Positions 35,545-42,261 of a stretch of 42,519 bases of DNA are shown here, piece after piece. Source of the stretch: a virus. Both the position numbers and the translations under genes were made by a program. Under the pieces are notes generated by a model. It worked only from the letters and a program-made list of their open reading frames with translations. It did no database searches and had not been told where the DNA came from. The first letter of the stretch is position 1; every line of letters starts with the position of its first letter. The stretch covers positions 1 through 42,519 of IMG/VR virus record IMGVR_UViG_3300010379_000014; one strand, written 5' to 3'.

Positions 35545-35923
35545 AGTTCCAAGGGGAGGTTGGGCTAGAACCCCATCCTCTAAGGAGTGACAAGCGGAGG
35601 ATAGTAGGTCTAGCGCGACCGAATTCAAGGGTCTGGACACGGTTTTGAGGGTGCATCAAAGTCCAGCGTATAACCGCAGGGAGTGTGAACGGAGTACCTG
35701 AGTAGTTCGACAGTAGGCTTTAGCTCCCCGGTAACGGGGTCAGTATCCTCCTACATCGGCGATTCGGCAAACTTGTAGCAAGATATAGTTTTGCCCACAC
35801 ATTACGAGAGGAACTGTGGGTCTGATTGGGAACGGGGAGACAAGACACCTTTACCCTTGTACTGAGACGACCATATCGGCCCTTAGAGTCTTTAGCTGAG
35901 AGGCACACCTTTGGAGTATTTAT
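35545..35923 (+). ncRNA. Candidate structured RNA, ~380 nt
   Basis: No plausible gene on either strand. Helices seen: GGAGGATA (35596) with TATCCTCC (35744), a long-range stem; CTGGAC...GTCCAG enclosing TTTGA...TCAAA (about 35633-35665); CCCCG-GTAA-CGGGG (35726-35739), a GNRA tetraloop; GGCAAAC...GTTTTGCC (about 35767-35797); CCCACA...TGTGGG (about 35794-35822). Located between tRNA-Met and tRNA-Gln. No match to a known class made. Confidence 0.45.
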
Positions 35924-35999
35924 AGGGGGATAGTTCAGTTGGTAGAACGCCACGCTCTGACCGTGGATGTCGAGGGTTCAAGTCCTTCTCCCCCTGCCA
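35924..35999 (+). tRNA. tRNA-Gln(CTG)
   Basis: Acceptor AGGGGGA/TCCCCCT, G73, CCA. Anticodon arm CCACG-CTCTGAC-CGTGG. Confidence 0.88.
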
Positions 36000-36012
36000 A
36001 ATAAGTTGACTA

Positions 36013-36036
36013 TCGAACCTCTAATTAGAGGTTCGA
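36013..36036 (+). promoter_or_regulatory. 24-bp perfect palindrome at HNH start
   Basis: Arm TCGAACCTCT and its exact complement flank AATT. The AGAGG ribosome site of ATG 36038 is in the 3' arm. It can act as an RNA hairpin or as a DNA operator or cleavage site. Confidence 0.65.
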
Positions 36037-36037
36037 A

Positions 36038-36757
36038 ATGAGAAAGTCAACAAAATGGAGTCCCATCTGGAGGATGCCTTCAGATGAGTTTAGTCAGCTT
36101 GTAGCAAAGTCACATTCGTCTTCGGAAGTGCTCAGGCACTTCGGGTTCAATCGCTCCAGTCATCGGACTCTGAAGAGTCGCATATCTGCTGAGAGGATAA
36201 GCACAGCCCACTTTGTAATCAACTACCCACCGATTCAGAAAGCTGCTTCTCTTTCAGACATCATGACTGTTAATTCCTCGTACAGTCGTGGGCATTTGAA
36301 AACGAGATTGATTCGTGAAGGGCTGTTAAAGGAAGAGTGTTTCAAATGCGGTTGTGGTACTTCGTGGTGCGGGGAGCCATTGGTTCTCATCTTAGACCAT
36401 ATCAACGGTGTGAACAATGACCATCGTCTGGATAATCTGAGATTAGTGTGCCCCAATTGTAACAGCCAGTTGTCCACCTTCGCGGGTAGAAACGGGCGGG
36501 GTAAGTTCGTAAGCGCCACCCCGAATTCGGCGAGGCGGAGTTGTTTGGATTGTGGCAAGCAGTTGTCTGAGAAGAAGAGTGAGCGGTGCAAGCATTGCAG
36601 CAACACCCACAAGGGAGTACAAAGAAGGGTCATTGATTGGCCTTCATACGAGGCCCTTCAACAGAGGATTTCTCAGAGCAACAGGTCTGTGGTCGCCCGT
36701 GAGTTGGGCGTATCTGAGACGGCAGTGAGGAAGATGTTGAAGCGAATGCAGTATTAG
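36038..36757 (+). CDS. HNH homing endonuclease with C-terminal HTH
   Basis: A 239-aa protein. LILDHINGVNNDHRLDNLRL followed by VCPNCNSQ (residues ~125-152) is the HNH with its DHxNG...N catalytic pattern, preceded by CFKCGCG. A second ribbon CLDCGKQ...CKHC follows, and a C-terminal helix-turn-helix (RSVVARELGVSETAVRKML). It ends 10 bp before tRNA-Trp and starts 39 bp after tRNA-Gln. Confidence 0.8.
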   Translation: MRKSTKWSPIWRMPSDEFSQLVAKSHSSSEVLRHFGFNRSSHRTLKSRISAERISTAHFVINYPPIQKAASLSDIMTVNSSYSRGHLKTRLIREGLLKEECFKCGCGTSWCGEPLVLILDHINGVNNDHRLDNLRLVCPNCNSQLSTFAGRNGRGKFVSATPNSARRSCLDCGKQLSEKKSERCKHCSNTHKGVQRRVIDWPSYEALQQRISQSNRSVVARELGVSETAVRKMLKRMQY

Positions 36758-36766
36758 AAGTTATAC

Positions 36767-36842
36767 AGGGGCGTAAGCTCAGCGGCTAAACTGTCGGTCT
36801 CCAAAACCGAACTCGGGGGTTCAAATCCCTCCGCCCCTGCCA
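36767..36842 (+). tRNA. tRNA-Trp(CCA)
   Basis: Acceptor AGGGGCG/CGCCCCT, G73, CCA. Anticodon arm TCGGT-CTCCAAA-ACCGA, short variable loop. The normal counterpart of the class II tRNA at 32129. Confidence 0.9.
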
Positions 36843-36851
36843 AAAATTATT

Positions 36852-36881
36852 TTGTAAAATATTCAGGAAACGTGGTAACAT
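36852..36881 (+). promoter_or_regulatory. Promoter with leaderless start
   Basis: TTGTAA (36852-36857), 18-bp spacer, TAACAT (36876-36881). ATG 36888 follows after exactly 6 nt. Confidence 0.6.
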
Positions 36882-36887
36882 GTGAAT

Positions 36888-37751
36888 ATGTATCATGTGG
36901 TGCAGGACAACTTGTTCAATGAGTATGGGTTCCGCGAACTGCTCATGGCACTGGAAGAGAACGGATGCCGGTATACGGTAGTCAAGGTTCTTCCTCACGC
37001 TAGGAAGGGTGATGTCATCGAGCACAACTTCGATGAGAGCGTTCAACTCGCTCATGAGTTGGAGCTAGAACCCGATGAGACGGTGATGGTTTGGGGTGCA
37101 ACCACTCTTGGACACATCGCAGTGGAGAAGGGCTGGAATCCGGGGCGGTTCCAGAATGAGAAGTTTGACATGCGGTATCTGAACAAGCGATTCGGACCGC
37201 ACATGCTGAACGCAGACGCAAAGTTCTGTACGTTCGGTGAGTTGGATTTTGAGGGCTTGAAGTTCATCCGCCCGGTGCATGATTCAAAGTCGTTCAGTGG
37301 TGTTGTCATGGACGGGGTTGAGTTGGCTGCGTGGAAGCAGAGGGTGCTAGACGTATCTGATGGGTACGCAACCTTGAGGCCGGAAACAGAAGTGATGTAC
37401 GCGGAGCCGCAGAACATTGACCTTGAGGCTCGATTCTTCATCGTGGATGGTACCGTAGTTTCAGGTAGCTCCTACCGTAGTTTGGGGAGGCAGCTACTCT
37501 ACCAAAGGATTGATGGCAACAACCCGCTGTTCCGACCGATGGTGGATTTTGTACGGGACATGCTGGTGGTTGACTTCACGGAATCCGACTCGTACGATTC
37601 GAGTTATGCTGAACCGATTGCCAAGGCGTTCGTGATGGATATCGGTCAGGTAGGCGACAAGTACAAGGTGGTGGAAATCAACACCATCAACAGCGCCGGG
37701 TTCTATGCAACCGATATGGGAGCCGTTGTAAGGGCTCTCGAAAATATGTGA
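36888..37751 (+). CDS. ATP-grasp protein, R2K-like family
   Basis: A 287-aa protein. FIRPVHDSKSFSG near the middle, EARFFIVDGTVVSGSSYRS, and FVMDIGQVGDKYKVVEINTI followed by NSAGFYATD near the C-terminus are the nucleotide- and Mg-binding parts of the ATP-grasp domain (R2K/DUF4343-like). ATP-grasp enzymes join carboxylates to amines through acyl phosphates; the substrate here is unknown. The first ~110 residues are a family-specific domain. Transcribed from its own promoter, probably leaderless. Confidence 0.72.
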   Translation: MYHVVQDNLFNEYGFRELLMALEENGCRYTVVKVLPHARKGDVIEHNFDESVQLAHELELEPDETVMVWGATTLGHIAVEKGWNPGRFQNEKFDMRYLNKRFGPHMLNADAKFCTFGELDFEGLKFIRPVHDSKSFSGVVMDGVELAAWKQRVLDVSDGYATLRPETEVMYAEPQNIDLEARFFIVDGTVVSGSSYRSLGRQLLYQRIDGNNPLFRPMVDFVRDMLVVDFTESDSYDSSYAEPIAKAFVMDIGQVGDKYKVVEINTINSAGFYATDMGAVVRALENM

Positions 37752-37779
37752 AAAGGGGAGTATTAAATCCCTAAGTAGT

Positions 37780-37855
37780 GCGCTCGTAACTCAATTGGCA
37801 GAGTACCTGACTCTTAATCAGTAAGTTGTCGGTTCGACTCCGACCGAGCGCACCA
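37780..37855 (+). tRNA. tRNA-Lys(CTT)
   Basis: Acceptor GCGCTCG/CGAGCGC, A73, CCA. Anticodon arm CTGA-CTCTTAA-TCAG. Confidence 0.9.
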
Positions 37856-37871
37856 AGTTTGAAGGAGAAGC

Positions 37872-38039
37872 ATGGCAGATGCAGTGGGTTTGGCAGCAGC
37901 CTTGACAGCAGCAGTGGAGAAGATTTTGCAAACGGCGAACACCACTCCTGTTCGACTTCTTGCCCCCTTTGTTTGGGAAGAAGGCTCCAGTTTTGAGGAA
38001 CTCGTTCCTCGCATCGAAATCGAGTGGAAGCGGGACTGA
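37872..38039 (+). CDS. Small protein, 55 aa
   Basis: ATG 37872 behind AAGGAGAAG. Ala-rich helix (ADAVGLAAALTAAVEKIL) then an acidic C-terminus ending EIEWKRD. Not recognised. Confidence 0.5.
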   Translation: MADAVGLAAALTAAVEKILQTANTTPVRLLAPFVWEEGSSFEELVPRIEIEWKRD

Positions 38040-38042
38040 TAC

Positions 38043-38468
38043 ATGGGCATGTACGACAACCTCCGTTGCAACTATCCACTACCGGGAGACCCCGGAGACA
38101 TTGAGTTTCAGACCAAGAGTTTTGATTCATTCTTGAACGACTACAGGATTACGGAGAGCGGCGAGTTGCTGGTCGAGGAGTACGACATTGAGGACCGCTC
38201 AGACCCGAACGCTAAGGGTATCATGCGAATCGTTGGGATGATGACAAGGATTCCCAAGGGCTGGAAATTGGTAGACTTCACCGGGGTGGTGAACTTCTAC
38301 GGTGACAAACACTCCGGCAAGTTGCTTTTGATTTCTCATGAAGGCACCAAGATGCTAGACGAGAATGGAAAAGAAGTTGAGAGGCCAGCGGCAGAGTGGT
38401 TTGAATTCAACGCCACCTTTGACCACGGGACTTTGGTTTCTGTTGAGCGGTGCGAAACGGGATTTTAA
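38043..38468 (+). CDS. Conserved phage protein, 141 aa (paralogue A)
   Basis: MGMYDNLRCNYPLPGDPGDI, then EFQTKSFDSFLNDYRITESG, is the start of a small beta-rich family common in tailed phages (MGMYDxLxCxYPLP). The C-terminus AEWFEFNATFDHGTLVSVER is well kept. A close paralogue follows at 38624. Function unknown. Confidence 0.6.
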   Translation: MGMYDNLRCNYPLPGDPGDIEFQTKSFDSFLNDYRITESGELLVEEYDIEDRSDPNAKGIMRIVGMMTRIPKGWKLVDFTGVVNFYGDKHSGKLLLISHEGTKMLDENGKEVERPAAEWFEFNATFDHGTLVSVERCETGF

Positions 38469-38593
38469 GCTGGCTGGATTCTTCATCCTTCGAGACGGCC
38501 ATTCAAAACGTCAGGGTAAGGGTAGTTGCTGGAGCGAGATTCAATCCAGTCGTCATGGGCTTAAAACTGCAAATAGGCTTGCTTGCGACGTGA
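38450..38593 (+). CDS. Possible 47-aa protein between the paralogues
   Basis: GTG 38450 lies inside the end of paralogue A; the frame has an alternating hydrophobic pattern (VRVRVVAGARFNPVVMGLKL). No ribosome site stands out. It may be only an open frame. Confidence 0.25.
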   Translation: MRNGILSWLDSSSFETAIQNVRVRVVAGARFNPVVMGLKLQIGLLAT

Positions 38594-38623
38594 TTAAAGA
38601 GAAGCCGACGAAATTTGGTAAAC

Positions 38624-39061
38624 ATGGGCATCTACGACTACGTTCACTGCGAGTACCCGCTGCCGGGATTGCAAGACCCGACGAAGATTGAGTTTCAGAC
38701 GAAGAGCATGGACACGTTCTTCGACAACTACCGGATAACAGCGGAAGGGAAGCTGGAGGTTGAAGACTATGATGTCGAAGACCAAAGTGACCCGAACGCC
38801 GAAGGAATCATGCGACTGGTTGGTAGTTGCACCAGAATTCCAAAGGGGTGGAACCCTGTAGATTTCTCAGGAACACTGAACTTTTACGGGGATGTGAACT
38901 CAGGAAATCTGTTTTTGATTTCCTTTAAAGAGGGCACCAAGGTTGAAATGTTGGGTGAGGACGGGAATCCAGTCCCGAGACCCAAGGCAGAGTGGTTTGA
39001 GTTTAACGCCACATTCGACCACGGAACACTGACCTCCATAAATCGACTTTCAGTATCATAG
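38624..39061 (+). CDS. Conserved phage protein, 145 aa (paralogue B)
   Basis: ATG 38624; about half identical by eye to paralogue A (MGIYDYVHCEYPLPG..., AEWFEFNATFDHGTL). The two were probably made by tandem duplication. Its last residues differ (TSINRLSVS) and its stop sits in the hairpin that precedes the GIY-YIG gene, so the end may have been replaced at insertion. Confidence 0.6.
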   Translation: MGIYDYVHCEYPLPGLQDPTKIEFQTKSMDTFFDNYRITAEGKLEVEDYDVEDQSDPNAEGIMRLVGSCTRIPKGWNPVDFSGTLNFYGDVNSGNLFLISFKEGTKVEMLGEDGNPVPRPKAEWFEFNATFDHGTLTSINRLSVS

Positions 39062-39081
39062 TAGAGGGGGGTTGTACTATG
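39057..39081 (+). promoter_or_regulatory. Hairpin with GIY-YIG start codon in its arm
   Basis: CATAGTA (39057-39063) pairs with TACTATG (39075-39081). The GAGGGGGG ribosome site fills the loop and ATG 39079 is in the 3' arm. Confidence 0.62.
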
Positions 39082-39891
39082 GTGCGAGGGTCGGTGTACA
39101 CGGTGTACAAAACAACGAATGTAGTGAACGGTAATTACTACTTCGGCGTTCACAAAACAAAAAACCCATACGATAGCTATTTTGGGTCCGGTACATATAT
39201 CAAACATGCAGTTGCAAAGTACGGAGTTGGTGACTTCCGTAAGGACGTACTGTTCATCTACCTTGATGCTGAGTCAGCGTTTGCAAAAGAAGATGAATTA
39301 GTTCAGTGCTATCGAATTGACGCACTCTGTAAGAATCTTCGAAAAGGGGGCTCGGGGGGATTCGACTACATCAACAAGAACTTACCTCGTGGGCCACAGA
39401 AACTAAATGACGAAAGCGTCGTTGAAATACGGCGGCTGGCTGTTGAAGAGGGTAAGTTCGCAAAGGAATTAGGGGAACAATTCAGCGTAAGCCCCCGAAC
39501 TGTTCTAGCAATTTTAAGGGGCACCGCTCCTTCTTGGGAACATGTAACAAAGGGTACACCTGTGGTTCCAGCGCATCGCGCCCCTAAACGAGGGGGCTGC
39601 TACACCGAGGAGCACAGAGGGAAGATAGGTGAAGCCCAGCGGAGATATTTCAAAGACAATGTAGCTGCCCGTGCTGCAACGGGGGAGCGTTTTAAGAACT
39701 ACTGGAAAGGGAGACAAAAATCTGCGGATCATTGCAAGAAACTTGGGGACGTAAACCGCAGAAGAAAAAACCCAATCCTCGGTAGAGTGTGGATTAACAG
39801 CGCAGGATTTAAAAAATTGGTTCTCCCCGAAGAGGTTGAATCGTTTACTCAACAAGGATGGAAGGAGGGGATGTCATGCAGGACTGTTTAG
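39079..39891 (+). CDS. GIY-YIG homing endonuclease (Seg-like)
   Basis: A 270-aa protein. SVYTVYKTTNVVNGNYYFGV is the GIY-YIG core, with the T4 Seg-like continuation HKTKNPYDSYFGSGTYIKHA. Residues ~115-155 (FAKELGEQFSVSPRTVLAIL) form a helix-turn-helix, and a NUMOD3-like unit follows (YTEEHRGKIGEAQRR). The end overlaps the next HNH gene by 16 bp. Confidence 0.8.
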   Translation: MVRGSVYTVYKTTNVVNGNYYFGVHKTKNPYDSYFGSGTYIKHAVAKYGVGDFRKDVLFIYLDAESAFAKEDELVQCYRIDALCKNLRKGGSGGFDYINKNLPRGPQKLNDESVVEIRRLAVEEGKFAKELGEQFSVSPRTVLAILRGTAPSWEHVTKGTPVVPAHRAPKRGGCYTEEHRGKIGEAQRRYFKDNVAARAATGERFKNYWKGRQKSADHCKKLGDVNRRRKNPILGRVWINSAGFKKLVLPEEVESFTQQGWKEGMSCRTV

Positions 39892-40448
39892 TGTTGGATT
39901 CAAACTGGATGCCTCAATCCTTTTGTTCTTGGAACACAGCAATCAAGCTTTACTGGGAAGACCGCGCAAACATTGTCAAGGAAGACGAGAGCGGTAAACT
40001 TCTTCACTCCCCCTCATTCGAAATGGGGATGCCGAGAGTGATTCAAGTGAAGAACGCTTGGACTAAGAAGCGGAGGATGTCTGTCCCCTGTTCTCGTCGT
40101 AACCTTTACATGAGGGATGAAGGTACCTGCCAATATTGTGGTAAGCATGTCTCGACTGAGGAATTCCAGATTGAGCATATCACTCCTCGCTGTCAAGGGG
40201 GGACTACTCACTGGATGAACGTGGTGTGTTCTTGTCTACGTTGCAATAAGAACAAGGCAGGTAACACTCCGAAGCAAGCAGGTATGAAACTTATCAGGGA
40301 GCCATTCGTACCAAAGGTCGATGACCCCCGGTTCAACTTCAAGCTGCACATTAAGAGCATCAGACCTGAATGGTCAGATTGGCAGAATTACCTGTATGCC
40401 GAAAAAGCATCTTGGGCATATTGGAACATTACCCTTGATGACCACTAG
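39876..40448 (+). CDS. McrA-like HNH endonuclease
   Basis: A 190-aa protein, ATG 39876 behind AGGAGGGG. MQDCLVLDSNWMPQSFCSWN opens a family widespread in bacteria (LVLNxxYxPxxVCSW). CQYCGKHVSTEEFQIEHITP, then NVVCSCLRCNKNKAGNTP, is the HNH with its HxxP and CxxCN elements. It differs from the tRNA-linked HNH genes and may be a functional nuclease rather than a mobile one. Confidence 0.75.
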   Translation: MQDCLVLDSNWMPQSFCSWNTAIKLYWEDRANIVKEDESGKLLHSPSFEMGMPRVIQVKNAWTKKRRMSVPCSRRNLYMRDEGTCQYCGKHVSTEEFQIEHITPRCQGGTTHWMNVVCSCLRCNKNKAGNTPKQAGMKLIREPFVPKVDDPRFNFKLHIKSIRPEWSDWQNYLYAEKASWAYWNITLDDH

Positions 40449-40457
40449 GAGAATACA

Positions 40458-40712
40458 GTGGGGCCTGTCGAGTATGCAGGACAGGATAACTGCCACAATC
40501 CCGGGTTACGCCCAGCGCAAGGCGACCAGTTGGTCTCCTGGTCTTCGATTCTCGATTTTCTTGCCAGTCGCCGCGGCTTGCTCGATGCCGTTGTTTTCTC
40601 GGGGGGCGAACCCACGCTTCAGACCGCCCATCTGACCGAGAAGCACCCGGACTGGATGACCGACGGTGAAAACATCGTAGCTCTCCCAAACGGTAGTTTG
40701 ATTGTGGTTTGA
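40458..40712 (+). pseudogene. Anaerobic NTP-reductase activase (NrdG-like) core remnant
   Basis: GTG 40458 behind [25 protein letters not shown], then [14 protein letters not shown], matches the stretch of NrdG-type radical SAM activases from the last cluster Cys (CHNP) through GGEP. The preceding segment with the other two cluster cysteines is absent and the rest of the enzyme is replaced by unrelated residues ([13 protein letters not shown]...). It cannot bind the Fe-S cluster as written. Confidence 0.55.
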
Positions 40713-40717
40713 AATAT

Positions 40718-40795
40718 GCCCCCGTCGTCCAATTGGAACAAGGGCACCGGCCTTCTAAGCCGTGGATACGGGTTCGAGTCCTGTCGGGGGTGCCA
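40718..40795 (+). tRNA. tRNA-Arg(TCT)
   Basis: Acceptor GCCCCCG/CGGGGGT, G73, CCA. Anticodon arm CGGC-CTTCTAA-GCCG. Confidence 0.88.
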
Positions 40796-40810
40796 GTTTA
40801 GGAGAGCAAC

Positions 40811-40897
40811 ATGGAGGTAGTCAACTGCATACATCCTTCGTTATTTCCAAACAGTCGTGGTCGAATTCCCAATGGTGGTTACGACATAGTTGGATAA
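40811..40897 (+). CDS. Short ORF, 28 aa, opposite HNH 3' end
   Basis: ATG 40811 behind GGAGAG. The frame lasts 28 codons and its end overlaps the antisense HNH gene. It may be a phage gene cut by the insertion. Confidence 0.35.
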   Translation: MEVVNCIHPSLFPNSRGRIPNGGYDIVG

Positions 40898-41450
40898 GGT
40901 TGGTTGAATGGTTTACCTCACCCAAAGTCGCTGTTTTAGAGAAGCCGGTTATGGGGTCAAGGTGACACAATTCAACATGAAGGGTATATCTGCAAATAGC
41001 GCAGGGGAGTTTAAGCATGGATTTATTCCAGCTTCTTGCGAAACCTCGGACTTGGGCGTGGAGCCAGCTTGGATGTTTACCCTTTAGGTGTAGCTGATTT
41101 TCAAGCTGCTCTAATGTGATACTCATGTAATGATTTTGATTTTCTTTGGCGGCAAGCCCTTGTTCTCTTTTCTCATTGTGGGTATGACGCGCAGGTCGAG
41201 GGTACCCTCTTGTAGCATCCTTACTTGATTTACATGAGGGACAGAAGCGGAGGGACCGATGTCCCGTGTAGCTATTGGTGTATTGTTGCCCACATGTTTT
41301 GCATGTTCTAATCTTTGGCGGGTTGGGTTGCTTTCCAGCACGATAGAAAGTGTTAGAGCACTTTTTTGAGCAGAAGCTGTTTTTAGTGCGATTGATTTCA
41401 GTTGGGGATTTTTTAATTTCCATGGAGCAAAAAGCACATTGTAAAAGCAC
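40821..41450 (-). CDS. HNH homing endonuclease with zinc ribbons (antisense)
   Basis: A 209-aa protein with GTG start at 41450, 8 bp from tRNA-Arg(CCT) on the other strand. CAFCSMEIKKSPTEINRTKN with FCSKKC, then CKTCGQQ...CPSC, form two ribbons. CAICRYTLHVELCHLDPITGF followed by NLIQLCRNHHWEFDHDCL is an HNH-like nuclease fold with HLD and CRNHH. It fills the space between tRNA-Arg(TCT) and tRNA-Arg(CCT). Confidence 0.75.
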   Translation of the reverse strand: MLLQCAFCSMEIKKSPTEINRTKNSFCSKKCSNTFYRAGKQPNPPKIRTCKTCGQQYTNSYTGHRSLRFCPSCKSSKDATRGYPRPARHTHNEKREQGLAAKENQNHYMSITLEQLENQLHLKGKHPSWLHAQVRGFARSWNKSMLKLPCAICRYTLHVELCHLDPITGFSKTATLGEVNHSTNLIQLCRNHHWEFDHDCLEITKDVCS

Positions 41451-41457
41451 TATGATT

Positions 41458-41540
41458 GTCCTCGTATCCGGTCTCGCCTCCTAAGCGAGGAACCGTAATT
41501 GGAGATGAAAATGTGAGTTCGAACCTCACCGAGGACACCA
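41458..41540 (+). tRNA. tRNA-Arg(CCT) lacking a normal D-arm
   Basis: Acceptor GTCCTCG/CGAGGAC, A73, CCA; anticodon arm CTCGC-CTCCTAA-GCGAG; T-arm GTGAG-TTCGAAC-CTCAC. Only 8 nt (TATCCGGT) separate acceptor and anticodon stems, so the D-arm is absent. The variable region is 23 nt and contains AATTGGA, which looks like a displaced D-loop. Confidence 0.65.
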
Positions 41541-41640
41541 TTCCAACTAGCGCCTCTAAATATAGAAAGCGATAGTTGGAAAACTAGGAGTTTAATGTTC
41601 ATTTCGAAGAGAGATACAATGAGGACGTGAGGCTCAAAGT

Positions 41641-41937
41641 ATGATTGAAACATCAGATTGGACCAAGACGTATGCAGAGTGGGAAGCCAAGGCCATGGCA
41701 TTAGCAAAGCGTGACCTTGTCCTCGACCTGCTGGAGTGCCGCAAGTTCTTGGCTGCTGGTGATAAGGACAATTTGAAGGTCATGGTGGCCTACTGCCAGT
41801 TACGGGCTTTACAATTGAAAGCAGCCGGAGTAAACTGGAGACTACACAGAGTTCGGTCGAAGCAGTACAAGGGGTACTTGGGCGCGTTGTTCAATGAGTT
41901 CATCCCGTACCAATCGAAGACAATGAAGGCAGTATGA
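41641..41937 (+). CDS. Hypothetical protein, 98 aa
   Basis: ATG 41641 behind GAGG. Helical (KAMALAKRDLVLDLLECRKF) with a basic C-terminal third. Not recognised. The stop overlaps the next ATG (ATGA). The 100 bp before it (41541-41640) hold no gene. Confidence 0.5.
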   Translation: MIETSDWTKTYAEWEAKAMALAKRDLVLDLLECRKFLAAGDKDNLKVMVAYCQLRALQLKAAGVNWRLHRVRSKQYKGYLGALFNEFIPYQSKTMKAV

Positions 41938-42059
41938 CTCAGGCACACATCGAAGGGCTCGGCTGGTTTCTCATCGCCGGGTTCATCCTAGCGGATTTAA
42001 TTGGAGACGTTATGCAGTTCACACGAAAACACGCAAAACGAAAGTGTGGACGGGTCTAA
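41934..42059 (+). CDS. Small membrane protein, 41 aa
   Basis: ATGA overlap at the start. One membrane span (LGWFLIAGFILADLIG) followed by a strongly basic tail (RKHAKRKCGRV). Confidence 0.5.
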   Translation: MTQAHIEGLGWFLIAGFILADLIGDVMQFTRKHAKRKCGRV

Positions 42060-42094
42060 GAAACTAGACACGCCCACACGGTTATATGTGCATT

Positions 42095-42185
42095 GGGCGT
42101 GAAGTGTTACGGCTGCACAGCGGACTTTTAATCCGTATACTCGAAAGAGCTAATGGTGAGGGTTCGAATCCCTCCACGCCCACCA
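42095..42185 (+). tRNA. Class II tRNA with TTT (Lys) anticodon
   Basis: Acceptor GGGCGTG/CACGCCC, A73, CCA. D-arm GTGT...GCAC, anticodon arm CGGA-CTTTTAA-TCCG, T-arm GAGGG-TTCGAAT-CCCTC. The variable region is ~21 nt with a CTC-GAAA-GAG stem. A long variable arm with A73 is a leucine-type body. A normal tRNA-Lys(TTT) follows 2 bp later. Confidence 0.75.
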
Positions 42186-42187
42186 GT

Positions 42188-42261
42188 GAGACCGTAGCTC
42201 AAGGGTAGAGCAGTGGGCTTTTAACCCATCGGAGAGGGTTCAATCCCCTCCGGTCTCACCA
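42188..42261 (+). tRNA. tRNA-Lys(TTT)
   Basis: Acceptor GAGACCG/CGGTCTC, A73, CCA. Anticodon arm TGGG-CTTTTAA-CCCA, short variable loop. Its right half is also the coding sequence for the C-terminus of the HNH gene on the minus strand. Confidence 0.88.

Noticed and set aside
35720-35953. 77-aa minus-strand ORF in the structured region
   Set aside because: Runs through several RNA stems and into tRNA-Gln, with no ribosome site or recognisable motif.
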